Assembly: GCA_903896915.1 (NCBI GenBank) | Contig: CAITZN010000360.1 | Coordinates: 1 to 7,674, forward strand | Source: an uncultured bacterium | GTDB taxonomy: Bacteria; Desulfobacterota; Desulfobulbia; Desulfobulbales; Desulfobulbaceae | Direction of reading: 5' to 3' | Length of the DNA: 7,674 nucleotides | Shown: positions 1 to 6,860 of the stretch, piece by piece | Layout: the number at the start of each line of letters is the position of its first letter | How positions within the stretch are numbered: the first letter of the stretch is position 1 | Program-made: the position numbers and the translations under genes | The notes under the pieces: model-generated | What the model was told of the DNA's origin: nothing | Seen by the model: only the letters and a program-made list of their open reading frames with translations | Database searches by the model: none

Positions 1-44
1 CGGTTATTGCCGAAGAGTTGAAGAAATATTTTCGTATTCAATAA
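1..44 (+). CDS. C-terminal tail of an unidentified protein (5' end outside window)
   Basis: The frame that ends at the TAA at 42-44 is open from the left edge and reads VIAEELKKYFRIQ before the stop. This looks like an amphipathic, charged C-terminal helix. Only 13 complete codons are visible, so no family can be assigned. The gene lies on the same strand as asd and 39 nt upstream of its start, which suggests the two are co-transcribed. In related bacteria asd often sits next to other biosynthetic genes such as leuB, but nothing in these residues confirms that here. That the frame is coding is an inference from its position and composition. Confidence 0.45.
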   Translation, partial: VIAEELKKYFRIQ

Positions 45-72
45 AATTTAGTGATCGTTTGTGATCAACAGC

Positions 73-79
73 GGAAGGA
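73..79 (+). promoter_or_regulatory. Ribosome binding site of asd, which decides its start
   Basis: GGAAGGA lies 4 nt before the ATG at 84. The frame is open back to a GTG at 51, but that start would add 11 residues in front of the nucleotide-binding strand and has no Shine-Dalgarno sequence of its own. Starting at 84 also brings the catalytic cysteine and histidine onto the same numbers as in the E. coli enzyme. Confidence 0.75.
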
Positions 80-83
80 AGCT

Positions 84-1199
84 ATGAGAAAAGTAGGTAT
101 TGTTGGCTGGCGTGGCATGGTCGGCTCCGTGCTTATGGAGCGGATGCGGCAGGAAGGGGATTTCAATGGGTACGAACCCCGGTTTTTTTCCACCTCGCAG
201 GCCGGACAGGGAGGGCCGACGGTCAACGGCACGGTCTTTGAACTGCTCGATGGGAGCAATGCTGCCCTGCTCAAGGAGATGGACATCATCGTCAGCTGCC
301 AGGGCGGCAGCTATACTGCCGAGATCTACCCGCAACTGATGCAGCTGGGCTGGCCGGGCTACTGGATTGATGCTGCCTCCAAGCTGCGCATGGATGCGGA
401 CGCCATCATCGTCCTTGACCCTGTCAACCGCAAGGTCATTGATCAGGGCTTGGCCAAAGGGATTAAGAAATACATCGGCGGCAACTGCACAGTTTCTCTA
501 ATGCTGATGGCCTTGGGCGGGCTGTTCGAAAAGGGTTGGGTCGAGTGGATCACCAGTCAGACCTATCAGGCCGCCTCCGGGGCCGGGGCTAAAAACATGC
601 GGGAGCTGGTGGGCCAGATGCGGCTGGTCGGGGAAAATGCCGAGCACCTGCTGGATAATCCCTCGGCTATTCTTGATCTTGACCGCAATGTGGTTGAGAC
701 CCTGCGCAACTCGTCCTTTCCCATTACCAATTTTGGGGCGCCGCTCGCGGGCAGTCTCATTCCCTGGATTGATACCCTCATGGACAACGGCCAGACTCGC
801 GAGGAATGGAAAGGGGGCGTCGAGACCAACAAGATCCTGGGAATCACCGGTCAGCCGATTCCGATCGACGGCTGCTGCGTGCGCATCGGCGCTATGCGCT
901 GTCATAGTCAGGCCTTCACCATCAAGCTCAAGCGGGACATCCCGCTGGCCGAGATTGAGCAGGTCATTGCTAATCAGAACCAGTGGGCGTACCTGGTGCC
1001 TAACACCAAGGAACAGACCCTAAAGGAACTGACACCGGCTCGCGTTACCGGTACCCTCGATATTCCGGTGGGACGTCTGCGTAAGATGAATCTCGGACCC
1101 GAATACCTGAGCGCCTTCAGTGTCGGCGATCAGCTGTTGTGGGGTGCTGCCGAACCGGTCCGGCGGATGCTGAAGATAGCACTGGAGCATTTGGGATGA
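84..1199 (+). CDS. asd: Aspartate-semialdehyde dehydrogenase, proteobacterial type
   Basis: This cytoplasmic enzyme reduces L-aspartyl-4-phosphate to L-aspartate 4-semialdehyde with NADPH. It is the branch-point step towards lysine/diaminopimelate, threonine and methionine, so it also feeds peptidoglycan synthesis. The protein is 371 residues from the ATG at 84, close to the 367 of E. coli Asd. The N-terminus carries the Rossmann motif [11 protein letters not shown] (residues 5-15). The active-site segment [10 protein letters not shown] places the nucleophile at Cys135. Gln162 (TYQAASGAG), Arg267 and His274 (MRCHSQAF) fall at the E. coli positions of the substrate-binding and acid-base residues. 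It appears intact. It follows the partial upstream gene by 39 nt, with no room for a riboswitch or separate leader, and is followed by a terminator. I see no lysine-responsive element. The assignment rests on many family-specific motifs and is secure. Confidence 0.97.
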   Translation: MRKVGIVGWRGMVGSVLMERMRQEGDFNGYEPRFFSTSQAGQGGPTVNGTVFELLDGSNAALLKEMDIIVSCQGGSYTAEIYPQLMQLGWPGYWIDAASKLRMDADAIIVLDPVNRKVIDQGLAKGIKKYIGGNCTVSLMLMALGGLFEKGWVEWITSQTYQAASGAGAKNMRELVGQMRLVGENAEHLLDNPSAILDLDRNVVETLRNSSFPITNFGAPLAGSLIPWIDTLMDNGQTREEWKGGVETNKILGITGQPIPIDGCCVRIGAMRCHSQAFTIKLKRDIPLAEIEQVIANQNQWAYLVPNTKEQTLKELTPARVTGTLDIPVGRLRKMNLGPEYLSAFSVGDQLLWGAAEPVRRMLKIALEHLG

Positions 1200-1211
1200 A
1201 ATAAAGAGTGT

Positions 1212-1238
1212 AGGGCGGGCCAGTTGACTGGCAGCCCT
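1212..1238 (+). repeat. Inverted repeat (hairpin) just after asd
   Basis: GCCAGT (1219-1224) and ACTGGC (1227-1232) are perfect complements around TG. They are flanked by AGGGC (1212-1216) and GCCCT (1234-1238), which pair outside them. The RNA could form a stem of about 9-11 bp with a small internal loop, starting 12 nt after the asd stop codon. It has no T-run, so it is not itself an intrinsic terminator. It might protect the 3' end of the asd mRNA, but that role is inferred. Confidence 0.45.
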
Positions 1239-1260
1239 GTAGTAGAATTTCAACATTAAA

Positions 1261-1293
1261 GCCGCTTCCTTTTCGGGAAGCGGCTTTTTTTTT
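1261..1293 (+). terminator. Rho-independent terminator of asd
   Basis: GCCGCTTCC (1261-1269) pairs perfectly with GGAAGCGGC (1276-1284) across a 6-nt loop and is followed directly by nine T (1285-1293). AAA before the stem (1258-1260) can extend the pairing into the T-run. This is a textbook intrinsic terminator 61 nt after the asd stop. On the opposite strand the same stem is followed only by TTTAATGTT, so it could act as a weaker terminator for the converging - strand genes. Confidence 0.93.
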
Positions 1294-1450
1294 ATTCTTT
1301 GGAAGGAAGGCAGTGGGAAGCCTACAGGGATTTTCTGAATTGAGACACGAGATGTATGCACCGCCTCCTAAATTTTTCAGAATCGCTTCCTTATAAAAAA
1401 ACGATTATTTCTTACCGGAACCTATATTGATTTGTCAAATCAGGGTATTT
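1294..1450. other. Intergenic region between converging genes
   Basis: This AT-richer stretch lies between the asd terminator and the end of the small - strand exported-protein gene. It contains the short palindrome annotated at 1428-1442, a run of seven A at 1395-1401, and an isolated AGGAGG on the - strand (CCTCCT at 1364-1369) with no convincing gene after it. I find no tRNA, no second strong terminator and no conserved coding sequence. Confidence 0.5.
1428..1442. repeat. Perfect 7-bp inverted repeat
   Basis: TGATTTG (1428-1434) and CAAATCA (1436-1442) are perfect complements around a single T, 8 nt beyond the stop of the - strand gene at 1451. With a one-base centre and no adjacent T-run it is not a standard terminator. 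The nearest run of T on the - strand lies 27 nt further on. It may be a protein-binding palindrome, a weak RNA stem, or chance in AT-rich sequence. Confidence 0.35.
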
Positions 1451-1894
1451 CTAAGGGCAGATCGATTCAACTTTCAAAGTGAATGCACATGGCGCGGACT
1501 TGTCCGGCCAAACGGGTTCATCCACCTTGTCGGAACACTCGGCGTCTTCGAAGAGTCCTCTCCTGCCGTCACCAGTGCAAACCAAGATGATCCCATCCAC
1601 GGTCCCACGCACGACCAGACCCTTATAGGATTCGAGTAAATTTGGATCAAAGGCGGTTGCTCGTCGCACCAGTTCCTGGTCATCAAGGGAAGCGGCTTCC
1701 CCGGGATTGTTTTTGGCAAACCGCATGACGGCACGCGCCAGATCAGTGGCTGTTGCCGCCAATGGCTGCATCTTTTCATCTGTGTAGCAGCCTTTGGCGC
1801 AGGCGGAGGTAGTGAGGAGAGCAATCCCGCACAGGAGGGTTGCGGTAGTTCTTCGCAAAAAGGTGATGGAAATAATCTTGAATGTCTTGTCCAT
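1451..1894 (-). CDS. Small cysteine-rich exported protein, function unknown
   Basis: I do not recognise this 147-residue protein. Residues 1-31 look like an export signal: a basic region containing FLRR (12-15), a hydrophobic core (about 19-28), then TTSAC. Cys32 could be a lipidation site, although the lipobox lacks the usual Leu/Val at -3. Cleavage by signal peptidase I after A-C-A33 is the alternative. The mature part carries five more cysteines (36, 106, 120, 136, 146), three of them in the last 28 residues, which suggests disulfides in an oxidising envelope compartment. Residues 45-95 look helical and the C-terminal third looks like beta strands. It starts 36 nt after the phospholipase-like gene and is probably co-transcribed as the last gene of the array. 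Only a weak purine-rich Shine-Dalgarno precedes the ATG. The export call is fairly good; no function can be offered. Confidence 0.7.
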   Translation of the reverse strand: MDKTFKIISITFLRRTTATLLCGIALLTTSACAKGCYTDEKMQPLAATATDLARAVMRFAKNNPGEAASLDDQELVRRATAFDPNLLESYKGLVVRGTVDGIILVCTGDGRRGLFEDAECSDKVDEPVWPDKSAPCAFTLKVESICP

Positions 1895-1930
1895 AGGCGG
1901 GTCTCTTTGCGTCAGTGTGCGGAGGCGGTA

Positions 1931-2935
1931 TCAGGACTTGATAAGTTTTTCGTCCCAGGGCCAGAGCCGTAATTTTTTACTGGCGTTATCGATGCCGGTG
2001 TCCAGGCTCCAATCGCCGAAAACGGTCAAGTGACGGGAGCCGAGATTGGTGTCGCTTCCGAACATATCATCGGATAAAACGCTCCAGGCTTCAAGGATAT
2101 GGCCGCGTGTTTTCTCGAAAATTGCCGTAAAGGAAGAAGGGTGGCCGCAATCTTGCGGCTGCTCGAAGTCGGGACTCTCCGGATTGTCCAGATTCTTGAC
2201 ATTGGCACTGGTCGGAACTTCGACATCGGCAAAAAAACTCGGATCAAGTTCATCACTTGCAGGATAGGCCAAGGCACCGCTGGCCATGTGGCGACCAAAA
2301 ACCGGAATCTTACGTCCGACCTCGGCCAGATCGACCAGTTTGACAAAGAAGGCATGCCATTTATCGATCTGGTCGTCATGGATATGCCGAGGATGGTAGG
2401 CCTTTTCCAGGCAGGTCTTCCAGAGTAACTCCACATCGTCATTGAGGTCGATAGCCGTGCCGCAGGACCTGATCTCGTTCTTCATGTTGTCGGAAACGTG
2501 AAGGTCGAGTCCGGTGATCTCCTTGTAAATCCATACGTCTTGGTTCATCTCGCAACGGCGGTGGTCTTCTTTGTTTAATTCGTATTTGCCGACCCGGATG
2601 TTCACCACGGGGTGTATTGTGACATCGGTGATGATGTGTGAGACGAAGCCTAAGAGCCAGGCAAATTGCTGCCGCCACTCCTGGGCATCTGGTTGAGCGA
2701 GGCGTGCCTGATAAAGAAGCGGCATGGCACATTCGACCATCTGGTTGGTCCTGCCCTTGTGCATGAGATCGGCCCAGTCGGCATCAAGACCAAGGTAGGG
2801 ATAGTCGGGGCTGATACCGCCGAGATAGGTAAAACGCCCCCAGTAGTCGAGTGCATCCTGTAGGGCGGGAACACGCTTTCGTCCCTCGCGTAAAGCACTA
2901 CGGACCAGTGTCAGATGTGTATATCCACCCGCCAT
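1931..2935 (-). CDS. Zinc-dependent phospholipase C family protein
   Basis: This 334-residue protein matches the zinc-dependent phospholipase C / S1-P1 nuclease-like fold (the family of Clostridium alpha-toxin and Bacillus PLC). The likely metal ligands are spread as in that family: His7 in AGGYTHL, Asp44 in ISPDYPYL, possibly His59, then His100-x3-Asp104-x3-His108 in VSHIITDVTIHP, and His125-x3-Glu129 in HRRCEMNQD. Alpha-toxin has a very similar H-x3-D-x5-HP followed by H-x3-E. Characterised members cleave phospholipid head groups, but many bacterial homologues have no tested substrate, so the reaction is inferred. There is no signal peptide: the protein begins MAGGYTH, placing the first ligand at residue 7. 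This is unusual given exported proteins encoded on both sides. Residues 135-334 are less conserved and I cannot assign them. The start is fixed by a strong AAGGAG. It lies 46 nt after the MBL-fold gene and 36 nt before the small exported protein. Confidence 0.82.
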   Translation of the reverse strand: MAGGYTHLTLVRSALREGRKRVPALQDALDYWGRFTYLGGISPDYPYLGLDADWADLMHKGRTNQMVECAMPLLYQARLAQPDAQEWRQQFAWLLGFVSHIITDVTIHPVVNIRVGKYELNKEDHRRCEMNQDVWIYKEITGLDLHVSDNMKNEIRSCGTAIDLNDDVELLWKTCLEKAYHPRHIHDDQIDKWHAFFVKLVDLAEVGRKIPVFGRHMASGALAYPASDELDPSFFADVEVPTSANVKNLDNPESPDFEQPQDCGHPSSFTAIFEKTRGHILEAWSVLSDDMFGSDTNLGSRHLTVFGDWSLDTGIDNASKKLRLWPWDEKLIKS

Positions 2936-2940
2936 GTCGA

Positions 2941-2946
2941 CTCCTT
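2941..2946 (-). promoter_or_regulatory. Ribosome binding site of the phospholipase C-like gene
   Basis: AAGGAG on the - strand (CTCCTT at 2941-2946) lies 5 nt before the ATG at 2935. It is a strong site that fixes the short N-terminus and therefore the absence of a signal peptide. No credible alternative start lies upstream in the 46-nt gap. Confidence 0.8.
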
Positions 2947-2981
2947 AGGGATAAAAAAGACAGAATGAAAAGCGGACTGAT

Positions 2982-3989
2982 TTATTTTTTGACGTTCTTG
3001 CCCTTGTCTTCCTTGTTCTCAGCCTTTGGCATCGGTGCATATTCAATCGGCACCCAGGCGTAACTTACCTTGCTCTCGGCCCGGACATGGCCGATGCCGG
3101 GGAAAGGCAGGTGCATCCCGGCAACGAGCGTTTTACTGGCCGCCATCATTTTCAAGATACTTTTACGGGTGGCTATGGCTTGTTTTGGGTTGACGTCGAA
3201 CTCCATGGATACGCCCGGGTGGGCAAACTGGATGGAATGGGCATGGACCAGATCCCCCCAGATCAGCAACTTCTGCCCTTTAGATTCAACCGCATAAGCA
3301 GTATGGCCCGGTGTATGGCCGTGGGTTTTAACGGCCTGAATGCCTGGCACCAGCACACTCCCGTCTTTGAAGGTTTTCCACTGGCCGCTGGCCAGATAAG
3401 GCGCTGCAGTGTCGCGAGCCTTTTTGAAATTAGGCTGGATGTAAGCAGACGCTACATCGGCGTTTTTTTGCGATAGCCAGAAGTCACTTTCCGTCTGAGG
3501 AACCCAAACCGTAGCCTTCGGGAAGAGCGGCTCGCCTCCCGCGTCGATCAGCCCGCCGATATGGTCACTGTGCATATGGGTGATGATGATCGTGTCGACC
3601 TGGCTAGGGTCATAGCCGGAATCCTTCATGTTCTGCAGCACATAGCCGAGTGTGGGGCGGGCCATTTTGGCGGCACCGGCATCGACGAGAACCAAGTTGG
3701 TGCCGGTGTTTATCAGGTAGGTGTTCACTGACGTCTGCATTTTGGGGTTGCCGACAAACATTCGGGACAAGAGGTGACTTAGGTCGGTTTCGTTGATGTT
3801 CTGCAGCACCGTTGTATCATGCTCGGTGAAACCATCCTGTAGAGCGGTTATCTCAAACTGGCCCAACTGGATGCGATAGTAGGCGGGCACCTGGGTGGGC
3901 ACTTTGGGGACTTCAGCATGGGCGCAAGGGGAGAGATGAAAGAGGAGGATCGCCCCGAAAGCCAGGGCGAGTCGGAAGTGATGCAGCAT
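2982..3989 (-). CDS. Periplasmic MBL-fold hydrolase, methyl parathion hydrolase-like
   Basis: This is a 335-residue metallo-beta-lactamase-fold enzyme with a signal peptide (1-25, MLHHFRLALAFGAILLF then PCAHA before E26), so it should act in the periplasm or outside. The binuclear metal site is complete: THMHSDH gives His138, His140, Asp142 and His143; GHTPGHT gives His225; GDLVHA gives Asp246; GMHLPFPG gives His293. From recalled sequence, the spacing matches methyl parathion hydrolase (H147, H149, D151, H152, H234, D255, H302) at a constant offset of 9. Shared blocks include YYRI.LG.FEITAL, NTG..LVLVD.GAA, DFWLSQ and FPGIGH.RAE. Trp171 and Phe188 match two leaving-group pocket aromatics; the third (Phe119) is Ala110 here. 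The native substrate may be a phosphotriester, ester or lactone; sequence cannot decide. The last 15 residues form a Lys/Glu-rich tail. The ATG at 3989 is chosen because it has AAGGAG in front and places the signal peptide at the N-terminus; extending to 4088 would bury it. Confidence 0.92.
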   Translation of the reverse strand: MLHHFRLALAFGAILLFHLSPCAHAEVPKVPTQVPAYYRIQLGQFEITALQDGFTEHDTTVLQNINETDLSHLLSRMFVGNPKMQTSVNTYLINTGTNLVLVDAGAAKMARPTLGYVLQNMKDSGYDPSQVDTIIITHMHSDHIGGLIDAGGEPLFPKATVWVPQTESDFWLSQKNADVASAYIQPNFKKARDTAAPYLASGQWKTFKDGSVLVPGIQAVKTHGHTPGHTAYAVESKGQKLLIWGDLVHAHSIQFAHPGVSMEFDVNPKQAIATRKSILKMMAASKTLVAGMHLPFPGIGHVRAESKVSYAWVPIEYAPMPKAENKEDKGKNVKK

Positions 3990-3996
3990 GCTCGAT

Positions 3997-4002
3997 CTCC
4001 TT
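3997..4002 (-). promoter_or_regulatory. Ribosome binding site of the MBL-fold hydrolase gene
   Basis: AAGGAG on the - strand (CTCCTT at 3997-4002) lies 7 nt before the ATG at 3989. It selects this start over the open frame that runs on to 4088. Confidence 0.82.
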
Positions 4003-4128
4003 GTGGAAATGTGATCAGACGAATAATACCCGGCGGTAAATGTACAGATACGATGCGGATCTGGGTTGCCTGCCTCGGGATTGGTCATACGGTTTCTGTG
4101 GATTCGATTCAGTTCGTAGCGCGGGCTT
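4003..4128 (-). other. Leader region, possible promoter of the hydrolase subcluster
   Basis: The 139-nt gap upstream of the MBL-fold gene is by far the largest among the - strand genes and is the most likely place for an internal promoter. A TATTAT on the - strand (4023-4028) resembles a sigma-70 -10 box, but nothing close to TTGACA lies 16-18 nt upstream, so a promoter is not established. No terminator hairpin follows the CHAP gene, so read-through from upstream is equally possible. The frame stays open through part of this gap without looking like a protein. Confidence 0.3.
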
Positions 4129-4923
4129 TTAATGCAAAATAAAACCGAGCGCCTTCAAGTCCTTGGCCCACGGTCCCCAGGGGCCAGACTGGAAAGTAGC
4201 AGTCATCTGCTTGGGATGATAAAGGACCTTGGCATCCAGGTCAAGATGGCATTTGCGATCGTAATTAGTATGGCTGATACGCAGCATCCATGTGCCGTCC
4301 TTGTTGGCTTTGACCTCTTCGACATATGCGGGATGGCCGGTCGGCATGCCGCGCCGGGTGTTGACATCCAGCACTATCACCGACCCTGCTGTCGGGATAG
4401 ACGTAGTTGCCTTGTTTTTCTTGGCACAGGCAAACCATTGCACCGGGCTGGTGTCTCCCAGCCTGCAGGTCTTGATACCAGTGCGGCAGCGGGCGTAGAT
4501 AAGACTTTGCGGCTGGCAGCGTCCGGTTGTCTGATGCACTTTCTTTTTAGTGGCGGTCACCGTCTTGCCCGTAGTTTTCTGGCCTTTCTTTTTTGTGACT
4601 TTCGCCGCAGAGCGGGTTGGTTGCGATGCTTTTGTGATCGTCACTGTTCCACCCGGTTGCAGATGGAAACAGCTGGCCCGCCCACGCTCACTTTCTTTGA
4701 TCGTGCGTGCATCAGGGCAGGCAGCAGTGCGGCAGTCTTGTTCAGACTCCAGCGCGGAGTCGCCTGGAATACTGTTTTTCCCTTGCTCAGAGGAGGCGGA
4801 TTGTTGCTCCTGTATTGGCGGCATTGGAGACTGGCCAGAAGTTGGTGTTTTGGCACAGCCGGCAACGAAGAGCAGAAGGGTGCAGACAGTGAGGAACCGT
4901 AACGAGAGAGAGGTGATTTTCAT
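4129..4923 (-). CDS. CHAP-domain lipoprotein, putative peptidoglycan hydrolase
   Basis: This 264-residue protein begins with a lipoprotein signal: basic start, hydrophobic core at 9-20, then FVAGC with lipidated Cys23. Ala24 at +2 is not the Asp that retains lipoproteins in the inner membrane under the enterobacterial rule. Residues 24-60 are a Ser/Gln/Pro-rich linker, followed by a segment with Cys64, Cys69 and Cys85. Residues 99-135 are Lys/Thr-rich with a duplicated KKK-x3-TTG motif. The C-terminal part reads as a CHAP domain: GRC136 then YARCRTGI, GSVIVLDV (180-187), GHPAYVEEV (196-204) and SHTN (217-220). This gives a plausible Cys136-His197-Asn220 triad. CHAP domains usually cleave peptidoglycan amide or peptide bonds. 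Extra cysteines at 146, 153, 166 and 225 are unusual and may form disulfides. It starts 30 nt after lolD behind AGGGA, so it is probably co-transcribed and a candidate Lol client. The CHAP call comes from motif order and is divergent; the lipoprotein call is firmer. Confidence 0.8.
   Translation of the reverse strand: MKITSLSLRFLTVCTLLLFVAGCAKTPTSGQSPMPPIQEQQSASSEQGKNSIPGDSALESEQDCRTAACPDARTIKESERGRASCFHLQPGGTVTITKASQPTRSAAKVTKKKGQKTTGKTVTATKKKVHQTTGRCQPQSLIYARCRTGIKTCRLGDTSPVQWFACAKKNKATTSIPTAGSVIVLDVNTRRGMPTGHPAYVEEVKANKDGTWMLRISHTNYDRKCHLDLDAKVLYHPKQMTATFQSGPWGPWAKDLKALGFILH
4519..4593 (-). repeat. Imperfect tandem duplication encoding a lysine-rich linker
   Basis: Residues 111-120 (KKKGQKTTGK) and 126-135 (KKKVHQTTGR) of the CHAP lipoprotein are two copies of one motif, 15 codons apart. 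The DNA copies are visibly related (both encode the Lys run through CTTTCTTTTT on the + strand) but have diverged. The segment leads straight into the putative catalytic Cys136. A basic, flexible tether that contacts peptidoglycan or another polyanion is possible but unproven. Confidence 0.55.
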
Positions 4924-4953
4924 TTCTTTTCCCTAAGTCGAAAATGGTTTGGT

Positions 4954-5623
<670 letters not shown>

Positions 5624-5631
<8 letters not shown>

Positions 5632-6850
5632 AGCTGAGGGCCTCTGCCGGGCGGATTCGCGAGGCCTTCCACGATGGGTACAGGGTGGCGACCAGGGTAA
5701 TGAGGATGGCGGAGATGGCGATCACGGTCACGTCGAGTGGCACCACCTTGATCGGCATAGTGGACATGGGGTAGACATTGCGTGGCAGCTCGATGAGATT
5801 GGAGTGTTTGAGGATGGCGCAGAGTGCCAGGCCGCTACCCACTCCGAGAATCGTCCCGGCAACGCCGATAACCATACCCTGATAAAAGAAGATCCGCATG
5901 ATCGCCTTGGTGGTAGCCCCCATGGATTTTAGAATGGCAATATCCCGGTTTTTTTCCATGACCACCATGATCAGGGCGCTGATGATATTGAGCGCCGCCA
6001 CCAGGATGATCAGATCAAGGGCGATGAAAATGCCTAATTTCTCTAGTTTGAGGGCGGCAAAGAGGTTCTGGTTGAGCTGCATCCAGTCGCGCGCGGAGTA
6101 TTCCCGGCCCAAGGACTGCTGGATGGCGGCGGCAGTCCGGTCGGCCTGGTCGACATTCTTGATTTTGACCTCTATGCCGTGCACACCCTGCCGCAGATCG
6201 GTGAGGCTGCGGGCCGTTTCCAAACTGATGAAGCCCATGGTTGAGTCGTACTCGAACATCCCGGTTTCAAAAATCCCCACCAGGATACAGGTCCGGATTT
6301 TGGGCAGGACTCCCATGGGGGAGAGCGGCCCGTTAGGCGAGATAAGTCGCACCTTGCTGCCGATTCCGACCTGCAGCTGCCGGGCCATGTCGCGGCCCAG
6401 GACAATGGCCGGGATATCTTGGGGCCGGTCGAGATCAGTGAGTTGACCAGCTGTCATTTTTTGGCCGATACTGAGCACCCGCATGGCCGAGGGCGTGTCA
6501 ATGCCGCGCAGCACCACTCCGGTTGAATGGGCAGCCGAGGTGATCAGAGCCTGTGCGTAAATATAGGGAGTGGTCGCTTCGACACCCGCCGTTGCCTCGA
6601 TTTTGCCGGTGACCCCGGAAGTATCGGCGATAGCGCCACCGTGACGCTGCACCAGGGCATGGGCGTTGACGCCGATGATCTGATCGCGCAGTCCTTCGGT
6701 GAAGCCGGTGAAAACCGACAGCACCACGATCAGGGCCATGACGCCGACCGCAACGCCCAGGATGGAGATGATGGTGATCAGCGAGATGAATTTCTGCTTG
6801 CGCTTGGCCCGCAGGTAGCGCAGGCTGACAAACCATTCAAAAGAAGCCAT
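5624..6850 (-). CDS. lolC: Lipoprotein-releasing system permease, LolC/LolE family
   Basis: This inner-membrane subunit of the Lol transporter has 408 residues, typical for the family. The layout is the expected one: a short cytoplasmic start (FEWFVSLRYLRAKRKQKF), TM1 at about 21-47, a large periplasmic domain at about 48-272, then TM2 (about 273-297), TM3 (about 319-347) and TM4 (about 373-392), ending KASRIRPAEALSYE. The cytoplasmic loop MEKNRDIAILKSMGAT (298-313) is the coupling segment found in LolC/LolE. SPNGPLSP (171-178) lies in the region that forms the LolC hook. Only one permease gene adjoins lolD, so the complex may use two copies of this protein, as described for LolF-type systems; a second permease elsewhere cannot be excluded. 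It starts 10 nt after the lysS stop without a good Shine-Dalgarno, so translation probably depends on ribosomes finishing lysS. Confidence 0.93.
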
Positions 6851-6860
6851 GGGCAGTGGG

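Noticed and set aside
51..83. GTG start 11 codons upstream for asd
   Set aside because: No Shine-Dalgarno precedes it. The ATG at 84 has GGAAGGA and gives E. coli numbering for Cys135, Gln162, Arg267 and His274.
1..83. Lysine riboswitch or other leader RNA upstream of asd
   Set aside because: Only 39 nt separate the upstream coding end from asd, too little for such an element.
1020..1361. 113-codon - strand frame overlapping the end of asd
   Set aside because: It crosses the asd terminator hairpin and antisense asd codons. Its GTG is only 2 nt from the AGGAGG, and the protein resembles no family I know.
1329..1384. Distant partial complement GATTTTCTGAA / TTCAGAATC
   Set aside because: The arms are imperfect and separated by 36 nt of AT-rich sequence; no functional reading is supported.
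1687..1701. Palindrome GGGAAGC-G-GCTTCCC inside the small exported-protein gene, sharing 12 nt with the asd terminator (1275-1286)
   Set aside because: It encodes ordinary in-frame residues (GEAASL), has no T-run, and a shared 12-mer is expected by chance in a window of this size.
4023..4028. TATTAT as a confident -10 promoter box for the hydrolase gene
   Set aside because: No acceptable -35 hexamer lies at 16-18 nt, so it is mentioned only as a possibility in the leader entry.
3990..4088. N-terminal extension of the MBL-fold hydrolase by 33 residues
   Set aside because: It would place a polar stretch before a clear signal peptide, and the internal ATG at 3989 has AAGGAG at good spacing.
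4132..4902. 256-codon open frame on the + strand opposite the CHAP lipoprotein
   Set aside because: It lies wholly antisense to a gene with a lipobox and CHAP motifs, shows no recognisable domain, and has the skewed composition of a shadow frame.
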